From the NCBI GenBank assembly GCA_963828015.1, contig CAWHCD010000006.1, positions 868,001-932,000 of the forward strand: a stretch of DNA of 64,000 nt, given 5' to 3'. Below, in pieces: positions 25,923 through 36,485 of the stretch. A program made the translations under genes and the position numbers. Numbering within the stretch: position 1 is the stretch's first letter; each line of letters starts with the position of its first letter. This stretch comes from CAVPUA01 sp963828015 (GTDB taxonomy: Bacteria; Actinomycetota; Actinomycetes; Mycobacteriales; Jatrophihabitantaceae). The notes below the pieces were generated by a model. It was given only the letters and a program-made list of their open reading frames with translations. It searched no databases and was not told the DNA's origin.

Positions 25923-26927
25923 TCAGAGGCTCGAGCCGACGAGCAGGCTCAGGTCAACCAGGCGGTTGGAGTAGCCCCACTCGTTGTCATACCAGCCCAC
26001 CACCTTGACCTGGTCACCGATGACCTTGGTCAGGCCGGCGTCGAAGATGCACGAGGACGGGTCGGTGACGATGTCGGAGCTGACGATGGGCGCCTCGGTG
26101 TAGCTCAGGAAGCCCTTCAACGGTCCCTCGGCCGCCGCCCGGTAGGCCGCCTTGATCTCCTCGACCGAGGCCGCCTTGCCCAGCGTGACCGTCAGGTCGG
26201 TGGCCGATCCGGTGGGGATCGGCACGCGCAGGGCGTAGCCGTCGAGCTTGCCCTTGAGCTGCGGCAGCACCAGGCCGATCGCCTTGGCCGCGCCGGTGGA
26301 GGTCGGCACGATGTTCAGCGCGGCCGCGCGGGCCCGGCGCAGGTCCTTGTGCGGGCCATCCTGCAGGTTCTGGTCCTGGGTGTAGGCGTGGATCGTCGTC
26401 ATCAGACCCCGCTCGATCCCCCATTCGTCATCGAGCACCTTGGCCAGCGGGCCGAGGCAGTTCGTCGTGCACGAGGCGTTGGAGATGATCGTGTGCGTCG
26501 CCGGATCGTAGGTCTCGTGGTTGACGCCCATGACGATCGTGACGTCCTCATTGGACGCGGGCGCGGAGACGATGACCTTCTTGGCCCCGCCCTCGACGTG
26601 GGCGCGCGCCTTCGTGCCATCGGTGAAGAATCCGGTGGACTCGATCACGATGTCCACACCCAGATCGCCCCAGGGCAGCGCGCCCGGATCGCGCTCGGCG
26701 AAGACCTTGATCTGCTGGTCGTCGACGGCGATGAAGCCCTCGCCGGTGCTGACGGCGCCGTCGAGCCGACCGAGGATCGAGTCGTACTTGAGCAGGTGCG
26801 CCAACGTGGCCGAGTCGGTCAGGTCGTTGACGGCGACGATTTCGAGATCGGCGCCGGCCGCGCGAGCGGCCCGGTAGAAGTTGCGCCCGATCCGGCCGAA
26901 GCCGTTGATACCCACACGTACGGTCAC
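25923..26927 (-). CDS. gap: Glyceraldehyde-3-phosphate dehydrogenase, type I
   Basis: NAD-dependent glycolytic GAPDH; 334 residues. Rossmann motif GINGFGRIGRN (7-17); catalytic Cys153 in SNASCTTNCL and its partner His180 in MTTIHAYT. AVNDLTD at 32-38 is typical of NAD-specific GapA. The GTG start has an AAGGAG ribosome binding site eight bases away. Heads the gap-pgk-tpiA operon. Confidence 0.97.
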   Translation of the reverse strand: MTVRVGINGFGRIGRNFYRAARAAGADLEIVAVNDLTDSATLAHLLKYDSILGRLDGAVSTGEGFIAVDDQQIKVFAERDPGALPWGDLGVDIVIESTGFFTDGTKARAHVEGGAKKVIVSAPASNEDVTIVMGVNHETYDPATHTIISNASCTTNCLGPLAKVLDDEWGIERGLMTTIHAYTQDQNLQDGPHKDLRRARAAALNIVPTSTGAAKAIGLVLPQLKGKLDGYALRVPIPTGSATDLTVTLGKAASVEEIKAAYRAAAEGPLKGFLSYTEAPIVSSDIVTDPSSCIFDAGLTKVIGDQVKVVGWYDNEWGYSNRLVDLSLLVGSSL

Positions 26928-26987
26928 TGGGAAGTCTCCTTGTTCACGAACCTGAAACCGACTCTGTGTGCGCCAGCCTAACCGCTG

Positions 26988-27968
26988 TCAGGTGGCCAGC
27001 ATGTCCGCGGTGACGGCGGACTCGGTGTCAGGAATGCCCAGGTCGGCGGCGCGCTTGTCGGCCATGGCCAGTAATCGGCGAATCCGCCCGGCGACGGCAT
27101 CCTTCGTCATCGGCGGATCCGAGATCGCGCCAAGCTCCTCCAGAGAGGCCTGCTTGTGTTCGATGCGCAGGTTTCCGGCCTGCAGCAGATGCTCGGGCGC
27201 GTCCCCGCCGAGGATCTCCAGGGCCCGTTCGACCCGCGCACCTGCGGCCACGGCGGCCCGGGCCGAGCGGCGCAGGTTGGCGTCGTCGAAGTTGGCCAGC
27301 CGGTTGGCGGTGGCCCGCACCTCGCGGCGCATCCGGCGCTCCTCCCACATCAGCACGCTCTCGTGCGCGCCGATGCGGGTCAGCAGGGCACTGATCGCGT
27401 CGCCGTCACGGATGACCACGCGGTCGGCCCCGCGAACCTCGCGGGCCTTGGCGACCAATCCGAGGCGACGACCGACGCCGACCAGCCCGAGCGCGGCCTC
27501 CGGCGACGGGCAGGTGATCTCGAGCGAGCAGGCCCGGCCCGGCTCGGTCAGCGAGCCGTGGGCCAGGAACGCCCCCCGCCACGCCGCCTCGGCGTCGGCC
27601 ACGCCACCGGAGACGACGTGGTGCGGTAGACCACGAACCGGACGACCACGCAGATCGACCAACCCGGCCTGCCGGGCCAGGCCCTCGCCGTCCTTGGTCA
27701 CTCGAACCAGGTAGCGACTGCCCTTGCGTAGTCCGCTTCCGGCGACCAGCTGCACCTCGGAGCCGTGTCCGAAGACGTCGGCGATCTCCTTGCGCAGCCG
27801 GCGGGCCACGGATCCGGTGTCCAGTTCGGCCTCGACGACGATGTGTCCACCGATGAGGTGCAACGCCCCGGCGAAGCGCAGCATCGTCGCGATTTCGGCC
27901 CGGCGGGCGGTCGATTTGGCCACGCCCACCCGAGACAACTCATCCTTGACTGCCGCCGTCATCGCCAT
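26988..27968 (-). CDS. whiA: DNA-binding protein WhiA
   Basis: A 326-residue regulator with an N-terminal degenerate LAGLIDADG homing-endonuclease-like domain (about 1-200, including RGAFLAHGSLTEPGRACSLE) and a C-terminal helix-turn-helix (ELGAISDPPMTKDAVAGR, about 276-293). It controls sporulation and division genes in streptomycetes and is conserved in non-sporulating actinobacteria. The ATG at 27968 overlaps the end of yvcK; an alternative ATG at 27962 would give an ATGA junction. The order whiA-yvcK-rapZ is conserved. Confidence 0.95.
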   Translation of the reverse strand: MAMTAAVKDELSRVGVAKSTARRAEIATMLRFAGALHLIGGHIVVEAELDTGSVARRLRKEIADVFGHGSEVQLVAGSGLRKGSRYLVRVTKDGEGLARQAGLVDLRGRPVRGLPHHVVSGGVADAEAAWRGAFLAHGSLTEPGRACSLEITCPSPEAALGLVGVGRRLGLVAKAREVRGADRVVIRDGDAISALLTRIGAHESVLMWEERRMRREVRATANRLANFDDANLRRSARAAVAAGARVERALEILGGDAPEHLLQAGNLRIEHKQASLEELGAISDPPMTKDAVAGRIRRLLAMADKRAADLGIPDTESAVTADMLAT

Positions 27969-28942
27969 GTGCGTGCGTCCCCTTTCCCAGCCGTGCCGAA
28001 CGCCTCGACCAGGGCAAGAGCGAGTCGGAGTGGATCATGAACCGCGACGTCATTATCGGTGGCAAGCGTTGACAGTACGAGACGCGCTCCCGCAGCTTGC
28101 AGGAAGTCCTCGAGCCGTTGACGTTCCGCGACGTTTTCGGTGTCACCGACCACGACGTCGATGCGCAGGTCAGGGGCATGCGCCAGCAGGGCCGCCAATA
28201 GCTCGACGCTCGTGAAGCCGGACGTCTCACCGTCCTGCGGGACGAGGTTGAGCACTACGACCACCCGGGCCGCGGTCGTGCTGAGCGCCTGCCCGAGTTC
28301 GCGGATGAGCAGATGCGGGATGACGCTGGAGAACCAGGACCCCGGTCCGAGCACGACGACGTCGGCCTCGCGTACCGCGTCGACGGCGGCGGCGCAGGCG
28401 GGCGCCCCGGCGGGGAGCACCCGGACGCTGCGCACCCGGCCGACGGTGGTTGCGATGTTGGCCTGGCCGCGGATCGTGCGGCGCTGGCGCGGATCGTCGT
28501 CGATGTGGTCGACCTCGGCCACCAGGCTGAGCGGCACCGGGCTCATGGGCAGGACGCGGCCGGTGGCGTTCACCAGTCGGCCGGCCTCGGCCAGTGCCAG
28601 CACCGGATCGCCGAAGCTCTCCATCAACCCGGCCAGCAGCAGGTTGCCGACCGGATGTCCGGCCAGCGCCCCGGTGCCGCCGAAGCGGTGCTGCATGAGC
28701 TGCGACCAGAGTTGGTCGGTGGCGGTCTCGCCGGCCAGGGCGCTCAGCGCCATGCGCAGGTCACCCGGCGGCAACAGTCCGAGTTCGCGGCGGATCCGGC
28801 CCGAGGAACCACCGTCGTCGGCAACGGTGACGATCGCGGTGATGTCACTCGTGATCGTGCGCAGGGCTCGTAGGGTGGCGTGCAGCCCATGCCCGCCTCC
28901 GAGCGCGACGACCTTCAGGTCCGGCCCATTGGGCTCACTCAC
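27959..28942 (-). CDS. yvcK: Gluconeogenesis factor YvcK (CofD-like)
   Basis: A 327-residue CofD-like protein that binds UDP-sugars and is linked to carbon metabolism and cell-wall homeostasis in Gram-positive bacteria. It opens with VVALGGGHGLHATLRALR; other marks are VTVADDGGSSGRIRRELG and FGGTGALAGHPVGNLLL. The GTG at 28942 gives a compact N-terminus (MSEPNGPDLK) and overlaps the rapZ stop by eight bases; the frame upstream is not conserved in character. Confidence 0.92.
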   Translation of the reverse strand: MSEPNGPDLKVVALGGGHGLHATLRALRTITSDITAIVTVADDGGSSGRIRRELGLLPPGDLRMALSALAGETATDQLWSQLMQHRFGGTGALAGHPVGNLLLAGLMESFGDPVLALAEAGRLVNATGRVLPMSPVPLSLVAEVDHIDDDPRQRRTIRGQANIATTVGRVRSVRVLPAGAPACAAAVDAVREADVVVLGPGSWFSSVIPHLLIRELGQALSTTAARVVVVLNLVPQDGETSGFTSVELLAALLAHAPDLRIDVVVGDTENVAERQRLEDFLQAAGARLVLSTLATDNDVAVHDPLRLALALVEAFGTAGKGDARTWR

Positions 28943-29831
28943 GTCCGAGATCCCGGTTGAGGACGGTGGCGCGCACGCCGCGTTCACTGAGGCGGCGGGC
29001 GAACTCGGCCGCCATGACGACCGAGCGGTGCTTGCCGCCGGTGCAGCCGACGGCCAGCGTCAGATAGTGCTTGCCCTCGCGCGTGTAGCCGGCCCCGATG
29101 ATCTCCAGGATGCGGGTGTAGATGGCGAGGAACTCGTCCGCACCCTGCTGGGCCAGCACGTAGTCACGCACCTCGGCGGTCTCGCCGGTGAGCTCGCGCA
29201 GCTCGGGTATCCAGAAGGGGTTGGGCAGGAATCGGACATCGACCACCAGGTCGGCGTCCACCGGCAGCCCGTACTTGAAGCCGAAGGACACCACCGTGGC
29301 CCGGAGCACCGCCGGCCCGTCCAGGTCGCCGCCGAGGGCGAACGCCCGCTCGATCTCGGCCCGCAGTTGGTGGACGGAGCGATCGCTGGTGTCGAGCACC
29401 AGATCAGCCTCATCACGCAGTCCGCTGAGCAGCTGGCGTTCGGCCTGGATACCGTCGACGAGCCGGCCGTCGCCCTGCAGGGGGTGGGCCCGGCGCACGC
29501 TCTCGAAGCGGCGGACCAGCACGTCGGTGCCGGCCTCGAGGAACAGCACACGCGGGCGCATCCCGCGTTCGGCCAGGTCGATGATCACGCTGCGCAGATC
29601 GGTCGAGAAGGCCCGGCTGCGCACGTCCATCACCACGGCGATGCGGGTGACCGCACCGTGGGTGCGGCTGCCGAGGTCGACCATGGTCGCCACCAGCTCA
29701 GGGGGCAGATTGTCGACGACGAAGAAGCCGAGATCCTCGAGGCACTTCGCCGCCGTGCTGCGGCCGGCACCGGACAGACCGGTGACGACGACGGTGTCGA
29801 GTGCACCCCGATCCTGCTCTGCCTCGCTCAC
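28935..29831 (-). CDS. rapZ: RNase adapter/nucleotide-binding protein RapZ
   Basis: A 298-residue RapZ/YvcJ family protein. Walker A is GLSGAGRSTAAK (18-29), with Arg where many homologues have Lys; this form is common in actinobacteria. The C-terminal domain carries the conserved VGCTGGKHRSV. In E. coli RapZ adapts RNase E to GlmZ RNA; in actinobacteria the target is unknown, but the yvcK/whiA linkage suggests carbon or cell-wall regulation. Confidence 0.94.
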   Translation of the reverse strand: MSEAEQDRGALDTVVVTGLSGAGRSTAAKCLEDLGFFVVDNLPPELVATMVDLGSRTHGAVTRIAVVMDVRSRAFSTDLRSVIIDLAERGMRPRVLFLEAGTDVLVRRFESVRRAHPLQGDGRLVDGIQAERQLLSGLRDEADLVLDTSDRSVHQLRAEIERAFALGGDLDGPAVLRATVVSFGFKYGLPVDADLVVDVRFLPNPFWIPELRELTGETAEVRDYVLAQQGADEFLAIYTRILEIIGAGYTREGKHYLTLAVGCTGGKHRSVVMAAEFARRLSERGVRATVLNRDLGRE

Positions 29832-29856
29832 CTGGCCCCCAATCGCTGTACTGCCG

Positions 29857-31887
29857 TCATTCTCGCAGCGCAGTGGCGTCGCTGTCTGCCTCGATCAGCT
29901 CGCCAGTGGTGACGTTCACCGCTGGGGCCGGGCGGGTGCCGGGCGCGGCCAGCGCCGCGACGATGGATTCAGCCGTCTGCCGCCCGATCCCGGGCACGGC
30001 GGTGAGGGCCTCGACGTCGGCCTGGCGCAGCCGCTTGAGCGAGCCGAAGTGGGCCAGCAGCGCCTTGCGGCGGACCTCGCCCAGTCCGGCGATGCCGTCC
30101 AGAGCGGAGCTGGTCATCGCCTTCGAGCGCTTCTGTCGGTGGTAGGTGATGGCGAAGCGGTGGGCCTCGTCGCGCACCCGTTGCAGCAGGTACAGCGCCT
30201 CGGAGGTCCGGGCCAGGATGGTCGGGTAGGCCTCCCCCGGCCGCCAGACCTCCTCGAGTCGTTTGGCCAACCCGACGAGGGCGATGTCCTCGATGCCGAG
30301 CTCGTCGAAGACGGCCTGCGCGGCGGCGACCTGGGGCGCCCCGCCGTCGACGACCAGCAGGTTCGGAGCGTAGGAGAACTTGCGCGGGCGACCGGTGGCC
30401 GGATCGATACCGAGTCGGGTGTCGAACTCGTCGGCGACGTGCGCGTCGTCGACATCGGCGCCGTCAGCCACCTGTTCGTCGAGGTAGCGCGCGAAGCGGC
30501 GTCGCACGACCTCGGCTATCCAGTCGGTGTCCCCGGTGCCCTCGCGCATGGCGAAACGCCGGTACTCCCCCTTGCGGGCCAGCCCGTCCTCGAACACCAC
30601 CATGCTCGCGACGACGTTCGTGCCCTGCACGTGACTGATGTCGAAGCACTCGATCCGCAACGGCGCCTCGGCCAGGCCCAGCGCGTCCTGCAGCTCGGCC
30701 AGGGCCTTGGACCGGGCGGTGAGGTCCGAGGCCCGCTTGAGCTTGTGCTGCACGAAGGACTGTTGGGCGTTGCGCGCCACCGTCTCCATCAGCGCCCGCT
30801 TGTCGCCCCGTTGCGGGACCCGGATGCCTACGTTGGTCCCGCGCCGCTGGGAGAGCCACTGCGCCAGCGCGTCGGCGTTCTCCGGCAGCTCGGGCACCAG
30901 GATCTCGCGCGGGATGCTCGCGGCCGGCTCACTGTCCTCGCCGACCCCGTAGAACTCGGCGATGTACTGCTCGACCAGGTCGGGAATGCCGGCGTCGTCG
31001 TCGACGCGGTTGTCGCGGTCGATCACCCAGCCGCGCTGCCCGCGCACCCGGCCGCCCCGGACGTGGAAGACCTGAACGGCCGCCTCCAGCTCGTCCACCG
31101 CGAACGCGACGACGTCGGCATCGGTGCCGTCACCGAACACGACCGTCTGCTTCTCCATCGCGCGGCGCAGCGCCTCGAGATCGTCGCGCAGCCGCGCCGC
31201 CCGCTCGAACTCCAGGTCGTGGCTGGCGCGGGCCATCTCTCGCTCGATGCGCTTCATCAGCTGATCGGTCTTGCCGGCCATGAAGTCGCAGAAGTCGTCG
31301 ACGATGCGCCGATGTTCGACCTGGTCGACGCGGCCGACGCAAGGCGCACTGCACTTACCGATGTAGCCGAGCAGGCAGGGTCGTCCGACCTGGCCGGCGC
31401 GCTTGAAGACGCCGGTGGAGCAGGTCCGGGCCGGGAAGACCCGCAGCAGCAGGTCGAGGGTCTCGCGGATCGCCCACGCGTGCGCGTAGGGGCCGAAGTA
31501 CCGCACGCCCTTCTTCTTCGGTCCGCGCATCACCTGCAGCCGGGGGAAGTCCTCATAGAGCGTGACGGCCAGCGACGGATAGGACTTGTCGTCGCGGTAG
31601 CGCACGTTGAAGCGCGGATCGAACTCCTTGATCCAGTTGTATTCCAGCTGCAGGGCCTCGACCTCGGTGGTGACCACTGTCCACTCGACGCTGGCCGCCG
31701 TAGTGACCATCTGCCGGGTGCGCGGGTGCAGGGCGGAGAGGTCGGCGAAGTAGGAGTTCAGGCGTTGGCGCAGCGATTTGGCCTTGCCGACATAGATCAC
31801 GCGGCGCTGCTCGTCGCGGAAGCGATACACGCCCGGCCCGGTCGGGATCGTGCCCGTCGCCGGCCGGTATGTCGTCGGGTCAGGCAC
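29857..31887 (-). CDS. uvrC: Excinuclease ABC subunit C
   Basis: Dual-incision nuclease of nucleotide excision repair; 676 residues. The N-terminal GIY-YIG nuclease (GPGVYRF, then RVIYVGKAKSLRQRL, about 18-46) makes the 3' cut. The UVR domain lies near 205-240, the RNase H-like nuclease near 385-540 (IECFDISHVQG, LLVVDGGAPQV), and C-terminal helix-hairpin-helix motifs near 595-655 (GLGEVRRKALL, VPGIGRQTAESIV). The GTG start has TACCCT seven bases upstream. Confidence 0.97.
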   Translation of the reverse strand: MPDPTTYRPATGTIPTGPGVYRFRDEQRRVIYVGKAKSLRQRLNSYFADLSALHPRTRQMVTTAASVEWTVVTTEVEALQLEYNWIKEFDPRFNVRYRDDKSYPSLAVTLYEDFPRLQVMRGPKKKGVRYFGPYAHAWAIRETLDLLLRVFPARTCSTGVFKRAGQVGRPCLLGYIGKCSAPCVGRVDQVEHRRIVDDFCDFMAGKTDQLMKRIEREMARASHDLEFERAARLRDDLEALRRAMEKQTVVFGDGTDADVVAFAVDELEAAVQVFHVRGGRVRGQRGWVIDRDNRVDDDAGIPDLVEQYIAEFYGVGEDSEPAASIPREILVPELPENADALAQWLSQRRGTNVGIRVPQRGDKRALMETVARNAQQSFVQHKLKRASDLTARSKALAELQDALGLAEAPLRIECFDISHVQGTNVVASMVVFEDGLARKGEYRRFAMREGTGDTDWIAEVVRRRFARYLDEQVADGADVDDAHVADEFDTRLGIDPATGRPRKFSYAPNLLVVDGGAPQVAAAQAVFDELGIEDIALVGLAKRLEEVWRPGEAYPTILARTSEALYLLQRVRDEAHRFAITYHRQKRSKAMTSSALDGIAGLGEVRRKALLAHFGSLKRLRQADVEALTAVPGIGRQTAESIVAALAAPGTRPAPAVNVTTGELIEADSDATALRE

Positions 31888-31894
31888 GACTTCG

Positions 31895-31900
31895 AGGGTA
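31895..31900 (-). promoter_or_regulatory. -10-like hexamer for leaderless uvrC
   Basis: TACCCT on the minus strand ends seven bases before the uvrC GTG at 31887. No ribosome binding site is evident, consistent with leaderless initiation. Confidence 0.4.
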
Positions 31901-31932
31901 GTCAGCCCCTCTGACGCTTGGCGGGCATTGGA

Positions 31933-32328
31933 TCACTCGGTCGGGCGGATCGACAGCACTGGGCACGTCGCACCCAGGATGATCCGCTGCGCATTGCTGC
32001 CCAGCAGCGCGATGCCCAACGGGGACCGCCGCCGCAGACCGACCACGATCAGCTCCGGCGACAGTTCCTCGGCCAGGTTGAGCACAGCCTCGGCCACGGT
32101 CGTCGCGTCGACGACCTGACGAACCTCGTGCTCGATGCCGACCTCGGTCAGCCGCGCGCGCACCGCGTCCAGGTCCTTCTCGTCGGCAAAGGTCGGGCCG
32201 GAGGCCTCGAGGCCGATCCCGACGTTGAGCACGGTCAGCGACGTGCCGCGCACCCGGGCCTCATCCATGCCCGCACCTAGGGCCCAAAAGCCGGCCGTCG
32301 TCGGAACATAGGCCACGAGGATCGTCAT
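31933..32328 (-). CDS. Universal stress protein (UspA family)
   Basis: A 131-residue single-domain USP: TILVAYVPTTAG at the N-terminus, EELSPELIVVGLRRRSPLG with GSNAQRIIL near 88-115 as the nucleotide-binding loop region, and CPVLSIRP at the C-terminus. The canonical G-2x-G-9x-G(S/T) ATP motif is only partly kept. It has its own well-formed promoter inside the 3' end of ada, so it can be expressed apart from that gene. Confidence 0.88.
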   Translation of the reverse strand: MTILVAYVPTTAGFWALGAGMDEARVRGTSLTVLNVGIGLEASGPTFADEKDLDAVRARLTEVGIEHEVRQVVDATTVAEAVLNLAEELSPELIVVGLRRRSPLGIALLGSNAQRIILGATCPVLSIRPTE

Positions 32329-32334
32329 GGGGGC

Positions 32335-32363
32335 AGATTAGAACGCTTTTGGTTGGTTGCCAA
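32335..32363 (-). promoter_or_regulatory. Sigma-70-like promoter of the universal stress gene, leaderless
   Basis: On the minus strand TTGGCA (32358-32363) and TAATCT (32335-32340) are separated by exactly 17 bases, and TAATCT ends six bases before the ATG at 32328. This is the best -35/-10 pair I found in the window. Its TAA is also the stop codon of the upstream ada gene. Confidence 0.65.
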
Positions 32364-33358
32364 ACAAATCTATTTCCGCCAACAACGCCCGCTGCCCGAC
32401 CGGATCGAGAAACGATTGCCGCACGGCCGCCCGGGCCAGGTCAGCGACCCCGGAGCGGTCCAGACCGAGCAGCTGCGCCGCCACCTCGTACTCGTTGTTG
32501 AGCGTCGTCGAAAACATCGGCGGATCGTCGGAGTTGATCGAAATGGGCACACCGGCTGCGACAAGTTGGGGCAGCGGGTGTTGCGCGATCGAGGGCACTG
32601 ACCGGGTGCGGACATTGGACGTCGGGCAGACCTCCAGGGCGATCTGGTGCTCGGCCAGATAGGCGAGCAGCACCGGATCGTGGACCGCGGCAATCCCGTG
32701 CCCGATCCGTTCGGCCCCCAGATCCTCGATCGCGGCCCAGATGGTCTCGGGCCCGGTCGACTCGCCCGCGTGCGGCACGCTGTGCAACCCGGCCGCCCGC
32801 GCCTGGGCGAAGTGCTCGCGGAACTGGCCCCGCCCGACGCCCTGCTCGGGTCCGCCCAGGCCGAAGCTGACCAGCCCCGCCGGCTGTTGCTCCAGCGCCA
32901 CGGCCAGGGTCACGTCCGCGGAGGGCAGGCCGGCCTCGCCGGGAATGTCGAAGCACCAGCGCAGCTGCAGACCGAAGTCCTGGGCCGCCCGCGCGCGGGC
33001 ATCCTCGACCGCCTCGCAGTACGCCGCGGCCGCGAATGCCCCGCACGATCGAGGAGTACGGCGTCAAGGTCAGCTCGGCGTAGCGGACGTTCTGCCCGGC
33101 CAGGTCGCGGGCCACCTCATAGGTCAGCGTCCGGATGTCCTCGGCGTCCCGGATCAGGTCGACGACCGAGAGGTAGACCTCGATGAAGTGACGGAAGTCG
33201 GTGAAGATGAAGTACTCGGCCAGCAACGCCTCATCGGCCGGCACCGGCGTGCTGCCCTCGTACCGGGCGGCCAGCTCGGCCACCGCGCGCGGCGACGCCG
33301 AGCCCACGTGGTGCACGTGCAACTCGACCTTCGGCAGGCCGGCAATGAAGTCCTTCAA
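32338..33358 (-). CDS. Adenosine deaminase, with one net +1 frameshift
   Basis: Zinc-dependent deaminase of adenosine to inosine, about 339 residues once the frame is repaired. N-terminal part: zinc ligands in ELHVHHVGS (His14, His16). C-terminal part: catalytic Glu in HAGES, RIGHGIAAV and the zinc Asp in INSDDPPMF. The two parts lie in different frames; the switch is at 33020-33040, between YSSIVRGI and AAAYCEAVEDAR, and removing one base restores the protein. The TTG at 33358 has GAAGGGA at good spacing. Either a sequencing error or a recent pseudogene; neighbouring genes show the same +1 pattern. Confidence 0.85.
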
Positions 33359-33385
33359 CGGCAGTCCCTTCTGGCGGCGCAACTT

Positions 33386-33424
33386 GGGGAGTGTTCTGGT
33401 CGGGTCGCGACCAGAACACTCCCC
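33386..33424 (-). terminator. 17-bp perfect stem-loop between uvrA and ada
   Basis: Perfect inverted repeat: GGGGAGTGTTCTGGTCG (33386-33402), a five-base loop, then its exact complement (33408-33424). It starts seven bases past the uvrA stop on the minus strand and precedes the ada ribosome binding site. No U-tract follows. It suits an actinobacterial I-shaped terminator; it could also be a copy of a dispersed palindromic element. Confidence 0.65.
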
Positions 33425-33431
33425 GGAACAT

Positions 33432-36339
<2,908 letters not shown>

Positions 36340-36473
36340 TGGTGGACTCTCGAATCACTGGGGATCTCCCCCAGCCTAGTGAAAGCCACCGACAGCGGCG
36401 GCCGGTGTGTTTCGACCCGGGAACAGTCCTGTTTCCAGGACCGACCGTGGCAAATGCCCGGACTGCGCATCCG

Positions 36474-36479
36474 TAGACT
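36474..36479 (+). promoter_or_regulatory. -10-like hexamer for leaderless amidoligase operon
   Basis: TAGACT ends six bases before the GTG at 36486 that opens the transglutaminase/DUF2126 gene. It suggests that the downstream coupled operon is transcribed from this point without a leader. Confidence 0.5.
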
Positions 36480-36485
36480 TCCGGC

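Noticed and set aside
29188..31914. Very long open frame on the plus strand opposite uvrC/rapZ, and similar long frames opposite tkt (16547-18694), sufB (8319-10121) and uvrB (59232-61058)
   Set aside because: High GC leaves few stops in antisense frames. The translations are low-complexity, have no domains, and lie opposite well-conserved genes.
36340..36485. LexA-type box upstream of uvrA
   Set aside because: No TCGAAC-N4-GTTCGA-like palindrome is present. Small hairpins (for example GTCCTG-4-CAGGAC at 36426-36441) are there but do not match a known operator.
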